A DNA stretch of 7,859 nt. It comes from Rhodobacterales bacterium UBA5972. Lineage in GTDB: Bacteria; Pseudomonadota; Alphaproteobacteria; Rhodobacterales; Rhodobacteraceae. The position numbers and the translations under genes are program-made. This document shows positions 1-7,142 of this stretch, one piece after another (position 1 is the stretch's first letter; every line of letters begins with the position of its first letter). The notes beneath the pieces were generated by a model. That model worked only from the letters and a program-made list of their open reading frames with translations. It was not told the origin of the DNA and did no database searches. The stretch lies in NCBI GenBank assembly GCA_002430125.1, contig DJBQ01000062.1, forward strand, positions 459-8,317. Reading direction: 5' to 3'.

Positions 1-1164
1 CAGGACGGGGCCAAAGATTTCTTCGCGTGCGATGGTCATTTGATTATTCACATCCGCAAACACCGTCGGGCGGACAAAATAGCCACGGTTCAGATCTTCG
101 GGGCGACCGGGGCCACCGGCGATCAGGCGGGCACCTTCGTTGATGCCGACTTCGATCAGGCCCTGGATCTTGTTCCATTGCGCCTCTGACACAACGGGGC
201 CTATATGGCGGCCAGCGTCTTCGGAGTGACCGACGGTGATTTTGGCCGCAGTTGCGGCGGCGGTTGCTACAGCCGCGTCATAAATCTCGCGCTGCACCAG
301 CATTCGGGTCGGGGCGTTGCAGGATTGGCCGGTATTGTTCATGCAATGCATCACACCACGCGCAACCGCGTTTTCGTCGGCATCGGCAAAGACGATATTT
401 GCCCCCTTGCCGCCCAGTTCCAGACTGACACGTTTTACCGTGTCGGCAGCGTTTTTCTGGATCGCGGTTCCGGCACGGGTGGAACCGGTGAAGGAAATCA
501 TATCGACATCCTTGTGGCCGGAAAGTTGCGTCCCGACACCCAGACCGTCGCCATTCACCAGGTTGAAAACGCCAGCCGGGAACCCGGCCTGATCAACCAT
601 TTCGGCAAACAACATACCTGAAAGCGGCGCGATTTCCGAGGGCTTCAGGATCATCGTGCAGCCAGTGGCCATGGCCGGGATCGCCTTCAAAGCAATCTGG
701 TTCATTGGCCAGTTCCACGGGGTAATCATGCCGACCACGCCGATCGGTTCCATCAGAATACGGTCGTTCGGGGCGTGATCGCCCAGCATCCGGTCAAATT
801 CAAACCCTTTGAAGGCGCGGATGAAGTTGGTCATGTGAAAGGCACCGGTGCCGACTTGCGAGGTGCGGGCCAGATCAATCGGCGCACCCATTTCAAGGCT
901 GATCGCCTGTGCCATTTCCTCGGATCGGGATTTGTAAACCTCGAGCAATTTTTCGATCAACGCAAGGCGCTGTTCCTTTGGCGTATCCATCCAGGGCTCG
1001 AACGCCGCGCGTGCCGCAGCGACAGCCGCGTTTGTATCGGCTTGGGAGCCCAGCGAGATCACCGCACAGGGTTCTTCGTTTGACGGGTTGATGACCTCGA
1101 GATCATTCGGGGTCGAAGGGGCGACCCATTGGCCATTGATATAGAATTGGCGTTTGTCCAGCAT
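1..1164 (-). CDS. NAD(P)-dependent aldehyde dehydrogenase, C-terminus cut by window edge
   Basis: Oxidises an aldehyde to the carboxylic acid with NAD(P)+ in the cytoplasm; the substrate cannot be told from sequence. The first 388 residues are present; the family is usually about 475-500, so roughly 90-100 are missing. It starts MLDKRQFYINGQW. The Rossmann and catalytic landmarks are in order: PWNWP with the oxyanion Asn151, KPSE with Lys174 and Glu177 (a Glu here usually favours NAD+ over NADP+), FTGST at 225-229, general base Glu249 in LELGGKG, nucleophile Cys282 in GQSCNAP, and EEIFGPV near 381-387 at the cut. The Asn-Glu-Cys spacings (98 and 33) match the family within one residue. The ATG at 1162-1164 was chosen because CAGGAG lies six bases upstream (1171-1176) and it gives the usual N-terminus. 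It is separated from pnp by pnp's terminator and is probably an independent unit. I see no lesion. Confidence 0.96.
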   Translation of the reverse strand, partial: MLDKRQFYINGQWVAPSTPNDLEVINPSNEEPCAVISLGSQADTNAAVAAARAAFEPWMDTPKEQRLALIEKLLEVYKSRSEEMAQAISLEMGAPIDLARTSQVGTGAFHMTNFIRAFKGFEFDRMLGDHAPNDRILMEPIGVVGMITPWNWPMNQIALKAIPAMATGCTMILKPSEIAPLSGMLFAEMVDQAGFPAGVFNLVNGDGLGVGTQLSGHKDVDMISFTGSTRAGTAIQKNAADTVKRVSLELGGKGANIVFADADENAVARGVMHCMNNTGQSCNAPTRMLVQREIYDAAVATAAATAAKITVGHSEDAGRHIGPVVSEAQWNKIQGLIEVGINEGARLIAGGPGRPEDLNRGYFVRPTVFADVNNQMTIAREEIFGPVL

Positions 1165-1170
1165 GATTGG

Positions 1171-1176
1171 CTCCTG
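1171..1176 (-). promoter_or_regulatory. Shine-Dalgarno of the aldehyde dehydrogenase gene
   Basis: CAGGAG on the minus strand, six bases before the ATG at 1164. The same six-base spacing is seen for rpsO and for the small ORF at 3781-4008. It fixes the start of the aldehyde dehydrogenase. Confidence 0.75.
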
Positions 1177-1394
1177 TGAAAATGTGGGAATAATTTGGCG
1201 GCACAGTCTCAAATGGGCGTGGGGGATGCAAGGGGGTGGTGATACAGCGGGCGTATGACGTGGGGTTTTTTTAGGGGTTGGCCGAAAAATGAATGCGCAA
1301 AAGACAAAGATTTCCGTTGAAATGAAGGTGTCCCGACCTTTGTTGTCTGATTTTCATGCGAGCCACTTACTGCATTATACACGCAGGTCAGTTC

Positions 1395-1425
1395 CAATAA
1401 AAAAGGCCCCACGAAGGGGCCTTTT
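1395..1425 (-). terminator. Intrinsic terminator of pnp
   Basis: A perfect 10-bp stem pairs 1401-1410 (AAAAGGCCCC on the plus strand) with 1416-1425 around a five-base loop. Read on the minus strand it lies 22 bases after the pnp stop codon, and the 3' arm runs into TTTTTTATT, the classical Rho-independent layout. On the plus strand the T run is shorter, so the main direction is minus. It should separate pnp from the aldehyde dehydrogenase gene. Confidence 0.87.
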
Positions 1426-1447
1426 CCGAATTTTCTGAAAAGAAGAC

Positions 1448-3577
1448 TTATGCGTCTTCTTTTTCGCCTTTGATCTCTTCGCCAGTTTCCTGATCGACGA
1501 CTTTCATCGACAGGCGAACCTTGCCGCGATCGTCAAAGCCCATCAGTTTTACTTTGACTTCCTGGCCTTCGGTCAGGATGTCCTTCGGATGGTTCACCCG
1601 CTCGTTTGACAGCTGGCTGACATGCACAAGGCCGTCGCGTTTGCCAAAGAAGTTTACGAATGCGCCGAAATCCATCAGCTTGACGACTTTGCCGGTGTAG
1701 ATCTTGCCTGTTTCAGGCTCGGCCACGATCGACCAGATCAAGTCATAGGCCTTCTTGATCGAGTCCGCATTCGGCGATGCAATCTTGATGATGCCTTCGT
1801 CGTTGATATCGACTTTTGCGCCCGACAGTTCAACGATCTCGCGGATCACTTTGCCTCCGGTGCCAATCACTTCGCGGATTTTGTCCGGGTTGATCTGCAT
1901 GGTTTCGATACGTGGCGCATGTTCCGAGAATTGACCGGCTTCGGTCAATGCGTTGGCAATTTCAGCAAGTATATGCAGGCGGCCATCTTTGGCTTGCGCC
2001 AAGGCTTTGCCCATAATCTCGGGCGTGATGCCGGCAACTTTGATGTCCATTTGCAAGGAAGTGATGCCGTTGGCAGTGCCCGCAACTTTGAAATCCATGT
2101 CACCAAGATGATCTTCGTCACCAAGGATGTCGGTGAGAACGGCAAAGTCTTCGCCTTCAAGGATCAGACCCATGGCCACACCGGCAACCGGCGCTTTCAA
2201 GGGAACGCCAGCGTCCATCATTGACAGCGAACCACCGCAAACCGACGCCATCGAGGATGAGCCGTTTGACTCAGTGATCTCGGACACAACGCGGATTGTA
2301 TAAGGAAAGTCGGTTGCAGCAGGCAGAACCGCCTGAAGCGCACGCCATGCCAGTTTGCCATGGCCGATTTCGCGACGCCCCGGGCCCATCATACGGCCAG
2401 CTTCACCAACCGAATAAGGAGGGAAGTTGTAATGAAGCATGAAGTTCGACTTGTAGGTGCCATTCAGCGCGTCGATCATCTGTTCATCGTCGCCGGTGCC
2501 CAAAGTGGTGACAACCATCGCTTGCGTTTCACCGCGAGTAAACAGGGCAGACCCGTGGGTACGGGGCAGCAACTGCACTTCGGAAACAATCGGGCGCACG
2601 GTGGTCAGGTCACGGCCGTCAATCCGTTTACCGGTTTTGATGATGTCACCACGTACAACGGCGCTTTCCAGTTTCTTGAAGCACGAACCGAGATTGGCAT
2701 CTGCCTGATCCTCGGCCGACAGGCTTTCGGTGATCAGCGTCCGTGCCGCGGAAATCGCCGTGGTGCGTTCCTGTTTGTCGGTGTTCCCGAAAGCGGCCCG
2801 CATGGCGTTTTCGCCAGCGGCCTGAACTTTTGTATAAAGCTCGGAATAATCGGCAGGCTGGAAGTTGAACGGTTCTTTTGCAGCGGCTTCAGCCATATCA
2901 ATGATCAGGTCAATCACTGGCTGAATTGCCTGGTGGCCAAAGTTGACCGCGCCCAGCATTTCGTCTTCCGACAATTCGTAAGCTTCGCTTTCAACCATCA
3001 TCACGGCGTCTTTGGTGCCGGCAACAACCAGATCCAGACGCTGTTCAGGATTTTCCCGCAGCTTGTGCATGTCGTCAACCGATGGGTTCAGCACGTATTC
3101 GCCGTTGACGTAACCAACGCGGCAAGCGCCTATCGGGCCACGGAATGGCGCGCCTGACAGGGTCAGTGCAGCCGATGCTGCGATCATCGCAACCATGTCC
3201 GGGTCATTTTCCAGATCATGCGACAGAACCGTACAGATCACCTGTGTTTCGTGCTTAAAGCCCGGAACGAACAACGGGCGGATCGGACGGTCGATCAGGC
3301 GCGATGTCAGAGTTTCTTTTTCGGTTGGGCGGGCTTCACGCTTGAAAAAGCCACCGGGAATTTTGCCTGCAGCGTAATACTTTTCCTGATAATGTACGGT
3401 CAGCGGGAAAAAGTCGAAACCGGCTTTGGGTTTCTTTTCAAATACAACGGCACATAGAACCGAGGTTTCGCCTAGCGTTGCGATCACTGTCGCATCGGCC
3501 TGACGGGCAATCTTGCCTGTTTCCAGTGTCAGCGTTTCACCGCCCCACTGTATTGATTTCTTAACTTCGTTAAACAT
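1448..3577 (-). CDS. pnp: Polyribonucleotide nucleotidyltransferase (PNPase)
   Basis: A 3'-to-5' phosphorolytic exoribonuclease releasing nucleoside diphosphates, and a core enzyme of mRNA turnover that acts as a ring-shaped trimer. At 709 residues it is close to the 711 of the E. coli enzyme and looks complete. Domains in order: first RNase PH-like domain (about 10-145), an all-alpha linker (about 240-310), second RNase PH-like domain (about 315-545), KH domain (about 555-615, GxxG loop at 572-575) and S1 domain (about 622-695, with DFGAFV at 636-641). The catalytic half carries the phosphate-binding SNGSSS at 437-442 and the acidic pair Asp487 and Asp493 in DEDHLGD, equivalent to E. coli Asp486 and Asp492. 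The tail is short and acidic. The ATG at 3575-3577 follows TAGGAAAC. The next same-strand gene upstream is a possible small ORF at 3781-4008; rpsO, its usual neighbour, is about 2.6 kb away. A hairpin in the leader could be involved in autoregulation. Confidence 0.99.
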   Translation of the reverse strand: MFNEVKKSIQWGGETLTLETGKIARQADATVIATLGETSVLCAVVFEKKPKAGFDFFPLTVHYQEKYYAAGKIPGGFFKREARPTEKETLTSRLIDRPIRPLFVPGFKHETQVICTVLSHDLENDPDMVAMIAASAALTLSGAPFRGPIGACRVGYVNGEYVLNPSVDDMHKLRENPEQRLDLVVAGTKDAVMMVESEAYELSEDEMLGAVNFGHQAIQPVIDLIIDMAEAAAKEPFNFQPADYSELYTKVQAAGENAMRAAFGNTDKQERTTAISAARTLITESLSAEDQADANLGSCFKKLESAVVRGDIIKTGKRIDGRDLTTVRPIVSEVQLLPRTHGSALFTRGETQAMVVTTLGTGDDEQMIDALNGTYKSNFMLHYNFPPYSVGEAGRMMGPGRREIGHGKLAWRALQAVLPAATDFPYTIRVVSEITESNGSSSMASVCGGSLSMMDAGVPLKAPVAGVAMGLILEGEDFAVLTDILGDEDHLGDMDFKVAGTANGITSLQMDIKVAGITPEIMGKALAQAKDGRLHILAEIANALTEAGQFSEHAPRIETMQINPDKIREVIGTGGKVIREIVELSGAKVDINDEGIIKIASPNADSIKKAYDLIWSIVAEPETGKIYTGKVVKLMDFGAFVNFFGKRDGLVHVSQLSNERVNHPKDILTEGQEVKVKLMGFDDRGKVRLSMKVVDQETGEEIKGEKEDA

Positions 3578-3591
3578 TTTGTTTCCTAGCT

Positions 3592-3622
3592 GGGAGCACT
3601 CCCGGGCCTTCCCGGGTCTCCC
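3592..3622 (-). promoter_or_regulatory. GC-rich leader hairpin immediately upstream of the pnp ribosome binding site
   Basis: On the minus strand, GGGAG (3622-3618) pairs with CTCCC (3596-3592), enclosing CCCGGG-AAGG-CCCGGG, which forms a six-bp inner stem. An asymmetric internal loop separates the two stems. It ends just before the pnp Shine-Dalgarno (TAGGAAAC). In E. coli, pnp is autoregulated through RNase III cleavage of a leader stem and later PNPase action; equivalence here is inference. Read on the plus strand, the same hairpin is followed by TTTTTT (3623-3628), so it could also stop transcription running antisense into the pnp leader. Confidence 0.5.
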
Positions 3623-3780
3623 TTTTTTAAAATGGCGGCCCCATTGCCGCCGACCCCCTTCATCATCTCATGCGCCGGAGTCACAGCGTCACGTCTCAGA
3701 TAGAGCGCCCCTTACAGCAGATCCAGCAGGAAGGAAAGTGTAGAAACAGGCACGGTTGTTGAGGTTTAATCTGTGCCCGG

Positions 3781-4008
3781 TCAGAGAAACGGCATGTAAC
3801 GCAGGCGATAGGCTTCAGGGCCTTCGGACCAGTTGCCCGCCTGCTGGCTGGCATGGCTGCGGGGTTTGCCGCCGGGCAGGGGCGTGGTGCCGGTGCGGCC
3901 AAGCGCGATTGCGAGGCCGAACAGCACCTGTATCAGACGAGCAGACAAGCACACCGGCGCTTTGAAGCTGGCGAAGGAAGGGGCTTGGGCATGGGTAAGA
4001 TCGGTCAT
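3781..4008 (-). CDS. Possible small protein of unknown function upstream of pnp
   Basis: I do not recognise this 75-residue ORF. In favour of it being real: GGAG lies six bases before the ATG (4015-4018), the same spacing as rpsO and the aldehyde dehydrogenase. By eye the third codon positions are rich in G and C, and the C-terminus ends in a well-formed stretch, EGPEAYRLRYMPFL. There is a short hydrophobic run at about 26-37 (LIQVLFGLAIAL), marginal for a membrane helix, and the middle is rich in Gly, Pro and basic residues. It lies 203 bases upstream of pnp on the same strand and is divergent from the regulator remnant at 4120, sharing a 111-base intergenic region with it. Against: it is short, has no recognised family, and overlaps plus-strand shadow frames that are also open. 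Confidence 0.45.
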   Translation of the reverse strand: MTDLTHAQAPSFASFKAPVCLSARLIQVLFGLAIALGRTGTTPLPGGKPRSHASQQAGNWSEGPEAYRLRYMPFL

Positions 4009-4119
4009 CGGTGGCTCCGTGGGTTTGTCTTTTTGATGACCCCACCTTGCGCCGCCCGCGTTTATCCGCAGTCAGCGGCGCGACAATTCCCGTGGCCATG
4101 TCGCGTTAAACCGGGTTGA

Positions 4120-6076
4120 ATGCGCGTCAAAGGACATCAAATTTTGGAAAACGGCGCGGCTTTGACCTTTCAGGTAGACCTCATTGGCAGTTTTGCCATT
4201 TTCCGCGACGGCGCACAGTTCGATCTGCGCAATAAAAAAGCGCAGGCGCTGTTGGTTTAACTGGCGTTGACCGGCAAGGCGCATTCGCGTGAAAAGCTGG
4301 CAACGCTGTTGTGGGGCGACAGATTTGAAGATCAGGCGCGGCGCAGTCTGCGCCAGGGCGTTTTTGCCCTGCGCAAGGAACTTGGCGCGGACGTTATCAT
4401 CGGCGAGGCCGATCTGCGGGTGCCGCGGGATATTTTTGCGGTCGATGCTCTGACCCTGACGCCCGATCGCGACTATCCCGGTGACCTGCTTGCGGATTTT
4501 CGCACCGGCGAGGCGGAATTTGACGACTGGCTGACCGCCGAACGCAGCCGCATACGCAGCGAGGCGGCGCTGATGTATCGCGATCATGCCGACAGGCTGG
4601 ACAAAACCGGCAAGCCGGAACAGGTGCTGGTGGCTGCGGAGCAGGCGTTGGCGCTGTAGCCTTTTGACGAAAGATTTGCGCGGCTGGTGATCGCGCTGTT
4701 GGCAGGGCTTGGCCGCCGATAAGAAGCACTGGCGCGCCATGCTGTCTTTCGGGATGCGTTGAAAACAGAACTGGGTGTGGAGCCCGAAACGGCCACGCAG
4801 GCGCTGGAGGCACAGATCAGGGCGGACGAGGGCGAGGCACCGGTGCCAATGTCGCCGGGCCGAAAAGGCGGCGGTCAACAAATGCTGATCGCGCTATTTG
4901 AGGATCTGGGCGGCGGTGACACGGCCAGCTTTCTGGCCAAGGAAATGCCGCTGGAAATCGTAAAACGCTTTCGGTCCCGCAACTTCAACTCGGCCAATCT
5001 ACTGGTCGGCGCCGCGCCGGGGGCAGACCTGAGCGAGATGCTCAATCTGGCGCGCGCGGCACAGGGTATCTGGCTTGTCACCGGCACGACCCGACAACTG
5101 GGCGAGCGAATCCGCATCGCCATCACAGGCGTCGATATCGCCAGCGGTGATATCACAGTGACAGAAACCGAAGTCATTCCTGAGGCGGAAAGTTTCGAGT
5201 TTCTGGAACGGGTCGGTGCTATAGTCACCAACATGTTTCGCTTGCGCTACCGCAAGATCGAACGCATCGACGCCAAGGTGCTGGAGCGGCTGGAGGAATT
5301 GTGCGGCGATCCGGACCGTTTTTACGGCGTGGCAAACGACTTTTTTCGCAAGCTTTCCTGGCCAGCGTTGCGCGCGAAAATATGGTGGCGCTTGAACGGG
5401 CCTCGGATTTTGCGATTTCGGTTTTCCCAGAAATGCATCCTATCACGCCATGAAAGGCTGGGCGCATTACTCGGTCACGGATTTTTTGAATTAAAAAATA
5501 CGATACGACGGGATCGCGGCGGCGATCGGATATTTCGACTACGCGCTTGCGCTTGATAGCAAGGATGGCATGGCACTGGTTGGAAAAGCTTAGGCATCCT
5601 ATTGGCTGGGCGATTTCACCACCACCGACCGGATTCTTGACTCATTCGATGCAGGCGGTTTTGAAATGCCCATTGCTCTAATGGTGCGCGGGAACTCATC
5701 GATTTTTCGCGGCAGGTATGAGGATGGTATCGCCTCTTTGCATCTGGCGATTGCAAATGAGTCGGGGATGTCCAACCTGTCTTACTGGAACGCGACGCTC
5801 GCGCTTGGGTATTACTGTCTGGGCGATTTTGGAAAGGCGCTTGTTACCGTGACTGCCTCTCAGGAATTCGGTACCCAATACTGGCTGGGTCACCTCGTGA
5901 AAATCGCGACCCTTGCCCGGCTGGGGCGGCTGGAGGAATGCCCGGCGGCAATTGCGGCCTACACGGCGGAATATCCCGGTGCGACGGCCAGTGAAAACGA
6001 CTGGATGCCGTTTACCGACAAGGCGGTGTTGCAGGATTTCCTGTCAGTGTTGCGCGAGGCCGGCCTGCCTGAATAA
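4120..6076 (+). pseudogene. Decayed SARP/BTAD-type transcriptional regulator with TolB-like and TPR-like regions
   Basis: The reconstructed product has about 652 residues. It has a SARP/OmpR-like winged helix (about 19-105; VDLIGSFAIF, then SREKLATLLWGD and RRSLRQGVFALRKELG), a bacterial transcriptional activator domain (about 108-225, ending KTELGVEPE), and a region resembling the TolB-like domain of CadC/adenylate-cyclase-type regulators (about 255-375; IWLVTGTTRQLGERIRIAI). The helical TPR-like tail runs to the TAA at 6074-6076. Such proteins normally bind DNA and activate transcription; the target is unknown. Lesions: in-frame TAA at 4258, TAG at 4657, TAA at 4720, TAA at 5492 and TAG at 5591. 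Two apparent single-base deletions move the frame from 1 to 3 near 5341-5346 (a T6 run) and from 3 to 2 near 5439-5441. Protein similarity continues across every lesion. The ATG at 4120 directly follows an in-frame TGA, so no earlier start exists. Its ribosome binding site is weak. It is convergent with rpsO. Confidence 0.87.
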
Positions 6077-6095
6077 GTCTGGCTACGGAACAAAG

Positions 6096-6129
6096 CAGAA
6101 CGCCCGCTTGGTCGCAAGCGGGCGTTCTG
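6096..6129. terminator. 15-bp perfect hairpin between the regulator remnant and rpsO, probable bidirectional terminator
   Basis: CAGAACGCCCGCTTG (6096-6110) pairs perfectly with 6115-6129 around the four-base loop GTCG. It lies 19 bases after the regulator stop on the plus strand and 27 bases after the rpsO stop on the minus strand. T tracts are weak on both sides (CTTTGTTCC on minus, TGATTTCT on plus). It is probably the rpsO terminator and would also stop transcription of the convergent gene. If it works on rpsO transcripts, pnp needs its own promoter. Confidence 0.75.
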
Positions 6130-6156
6130 TGATTTCTAAACCGATCGGTGCAGACT

Positions 6157-6426
6157 TTAGCGGCGGATATTCAGCCGTTCAATCAGGCTTTTATACCGCG
6201 CTTCGTCTTTGCTTTTGGTGTAATCCAGCAATTTGCGTCGCGTCGCGACCATCGTCAAAAGACCACGGCGGGAATGGTTATCCTTTTTGTGGGTCTTGAA
6301 GTGTTCGGTCAGTGTAGAGATGCGCGCAGTCAGAATTGCGACCTGAACTTCGGGCGAACCAGTGTCGCCTTCTTTCGTTGCGTATTCTTTGATCAGTTGT
6401 TCTTTTAGTGCAGGCGTTATCGACAT
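6157..6426 (-). CDS. rpsO: 30S ribosomal protein S15
   Basis: A primary binding protein of the 30S central domain, contacting 16S rRNA helices 20-22 and forming a bridge to the 50S subunit. The 89 residues are exactly the usual bacterial length. Family hallmarks are [14 protein letters not shown] (about 20-33), the basic [11 protein letters not shown] segment (about 46-56) and the C-terminal [12 protein letters not shown]. The frame stays open upstream to 6498, but the ATG at 6424-6426 is the start: AAAGGAG sits six bases before it and [10 protein letters not shown] is the expected N-terminus. A DUF5665-type gene lies 146 bases upstream on the same strand. Downstream is a strong hairpin and then the convergent regulator remnant, where pnp would often be found. 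The gene is intact. Confidence 0.98.
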   Translation of the reverse strand: MSITPALKEQLIKEYATKEGDTGSPEVQVAILTARISTLTEHFKTHKKDNHSRRGLLTMVATRRKLLDYTKSKDEARYKSLIERLNIRR

Positions 6427-6432
6427 CGGGGT

Positions 6433-6439
6433 CTCCTTT
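6433..6439 (-). promoter_or_regulatory. Shine-Dalgarno that sets the rpsO start
   Basis: AAAGGAG on the minus strand with six bases before the ATG at 6426. It decides between this start and the longer reading frame beginning at 6498, which would add 24 residues foreign to the S15 family. Confidence 0.85.
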
Positions 6440-6572
6440 AAAAGGTTAAGGTGAATGGCGCAGGCCGGGATGTCGTCCAGCAAGGCCCTTGGAGGCATCC
6501 ACCCAATGCGGGAAGATGCGCGCGTATAGGGGAATTCTGGCGCAAAGGAAAGCGCAAAAGCCCTAATGCATC

Positions 6573-6857
6573 TTATTGCTGGATACGTTCAGCGATCTGT
6601 GCGGCCCATTCGCCGATGATCGGGATGAAATTGATCTGCGCCAGCGAGAAAACCAGCAAAGACACGACAAGGGTAGCTCCTAAAAAGCTGCCCAATCCAA
6701 AGGCTAACCCACCCAAAAACCGAAAAGCCAGCAACCGAACGGGCGAGTTTTGTCGCTTTAAAAACGTCTGGTTATTCAGCCGCTCCAGTCCCTGAGCAAG
6801 GCTTGCAAGCTGGTTTTTCAGATCGTTTTCATCATCCGGTTGTTCGGCTTGTGCCAT
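6573..6857 (-). CDS. DUF5665-type small membrane protein
   Basis: A 94-residue protein of unknown function. The charged N-terminus (about 1-30, rich in Glu, Asp and Gln) is probably helical. It is followed by a basic linker ([13 protein letters not shown]) and one long hydrophobic stretch at about 46-78 (from [20 protein letters not shown] onward), then a short amphipathic end, [13 protein letters not shown]. The [11 protein letters not shown]...FIPIIGEW pattern is what I recall of the DUF5665 family of alphaproteobacteria; this assignment is from memory, not a search. It is likely an inner-membrane protein with a cytoplasmic N-terminus, since positive residues precede the helix. The ATG at 6855-6857 is preceded by AAGAGA, a moderate ribosome binding site. 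It lies upstream of rpsO on the same strand and may share its transcript. Confidence 0.8.
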   Translation of the reverse strand: MAQAEQPDDENDLKNQLASLAQGLERLNNQTFLKRQNSPVRLLAFRFLGGLAFGLGSFLGATLVVSLLVFSLAQINFIPIIGEWAAQIAERIQQ

Positions 6858-6887
6858 AATCTGTCTCTTTCTTGCATGCGTTACTGC

Positions 6888-6916
6888 AGGATTGGTTCTG
6901 GAACGGAAACAGTCAA
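6888..6916 (-). promoter_or_regulatory. Candidate sigma70-type promoter for DUF5665-rpsO
   Basis: On the minus strand a -35-like TTGACT (6916-6911) is followed after exactly 17 bases by AATCCT (6893-6888), a poor -10 matching three of six consensus bases. Transcription would start roughly 20-25 bases before the DUF5665 ATG. The -35 is good and the -10 weak, so this is only a candidate. Confidence 0.33.
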
Positions 6917-7142
6917 GGTTTTTTGGACACTCTGTGCCGGTTTGCGAAACGATACGTCAAATTTAGCACTTAATTTCAACACCTTATTGAAAATATTCTG
7001 GCGGTTGTCGATTGCCTTTAGTAAGTTTGCTGCATCTGGGGAATCGCCTTGATCGGAACCACAGCGGGGGCTGTGCCGGTCATTTCGGGGCGAAGAAGTG
7101 GGGCCTTTCATGTGTTTCGGCACATGCTGGAAGGTTTGTGTG

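Noticed and set aside
1165..1394. Search for a promoter or small RNA between the aldehyde dehydrogenase and the pnp terminator
   Set aside because: No -35/-10 pair, conserved RNA fold or tRNA-like sequence could be defended.
1209..1412. 67-residue minus-strand ORF between pnp and the aldehyde dehydrogenase
   Set aside because: It overlaps the pnp terminator stem, has no recognisable domain and no good ribosome binding site.
2360..3157. 265-residue plus-strand ORF antisense to pnp (and a 200-residue one at 1622-2224)
   Set aside because: Open only as a shadow of the highly conserved pnp coding strand; the translated products show no domain.
3634..3651. Six-bp inverted repeat GGCGGC-N6-GCCGCC upstream of pnp
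   Set aside because: Short, no T tract on the minus strand after it, and such GC inverted repeats arise by chance; not called a terminator.
4267..4659. Reading the open pieces of the regulator as separate small genes (4267-4659, 4759-5556, 5666-6076)
   Set aside because: The pieces join into one protein across in-frame stops and one-base shifts. They begin inside domains and lack ribosome binding sites of their own.
4072..4881. 269-residue minus-strand ORF opposite the regulator
   Set aside because: The plus strand gives recognisable winged-helix and BTAD text over the same bases; the minus product is Arg/Gln/His-rich low-information sequence typical of a shadow frame.
6881..7123. 80-residue minus-strand ORF ending 23 bases before the DUF5665 gene
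   Set aside because: Amino acid content is not absurd, but third codon positions are AT-rich compared with neighbours, there is no recognised family or convincing ribosome binding site, and the candidate DUF5665-rpsO promoter lies inside it. Treated as intergenic.
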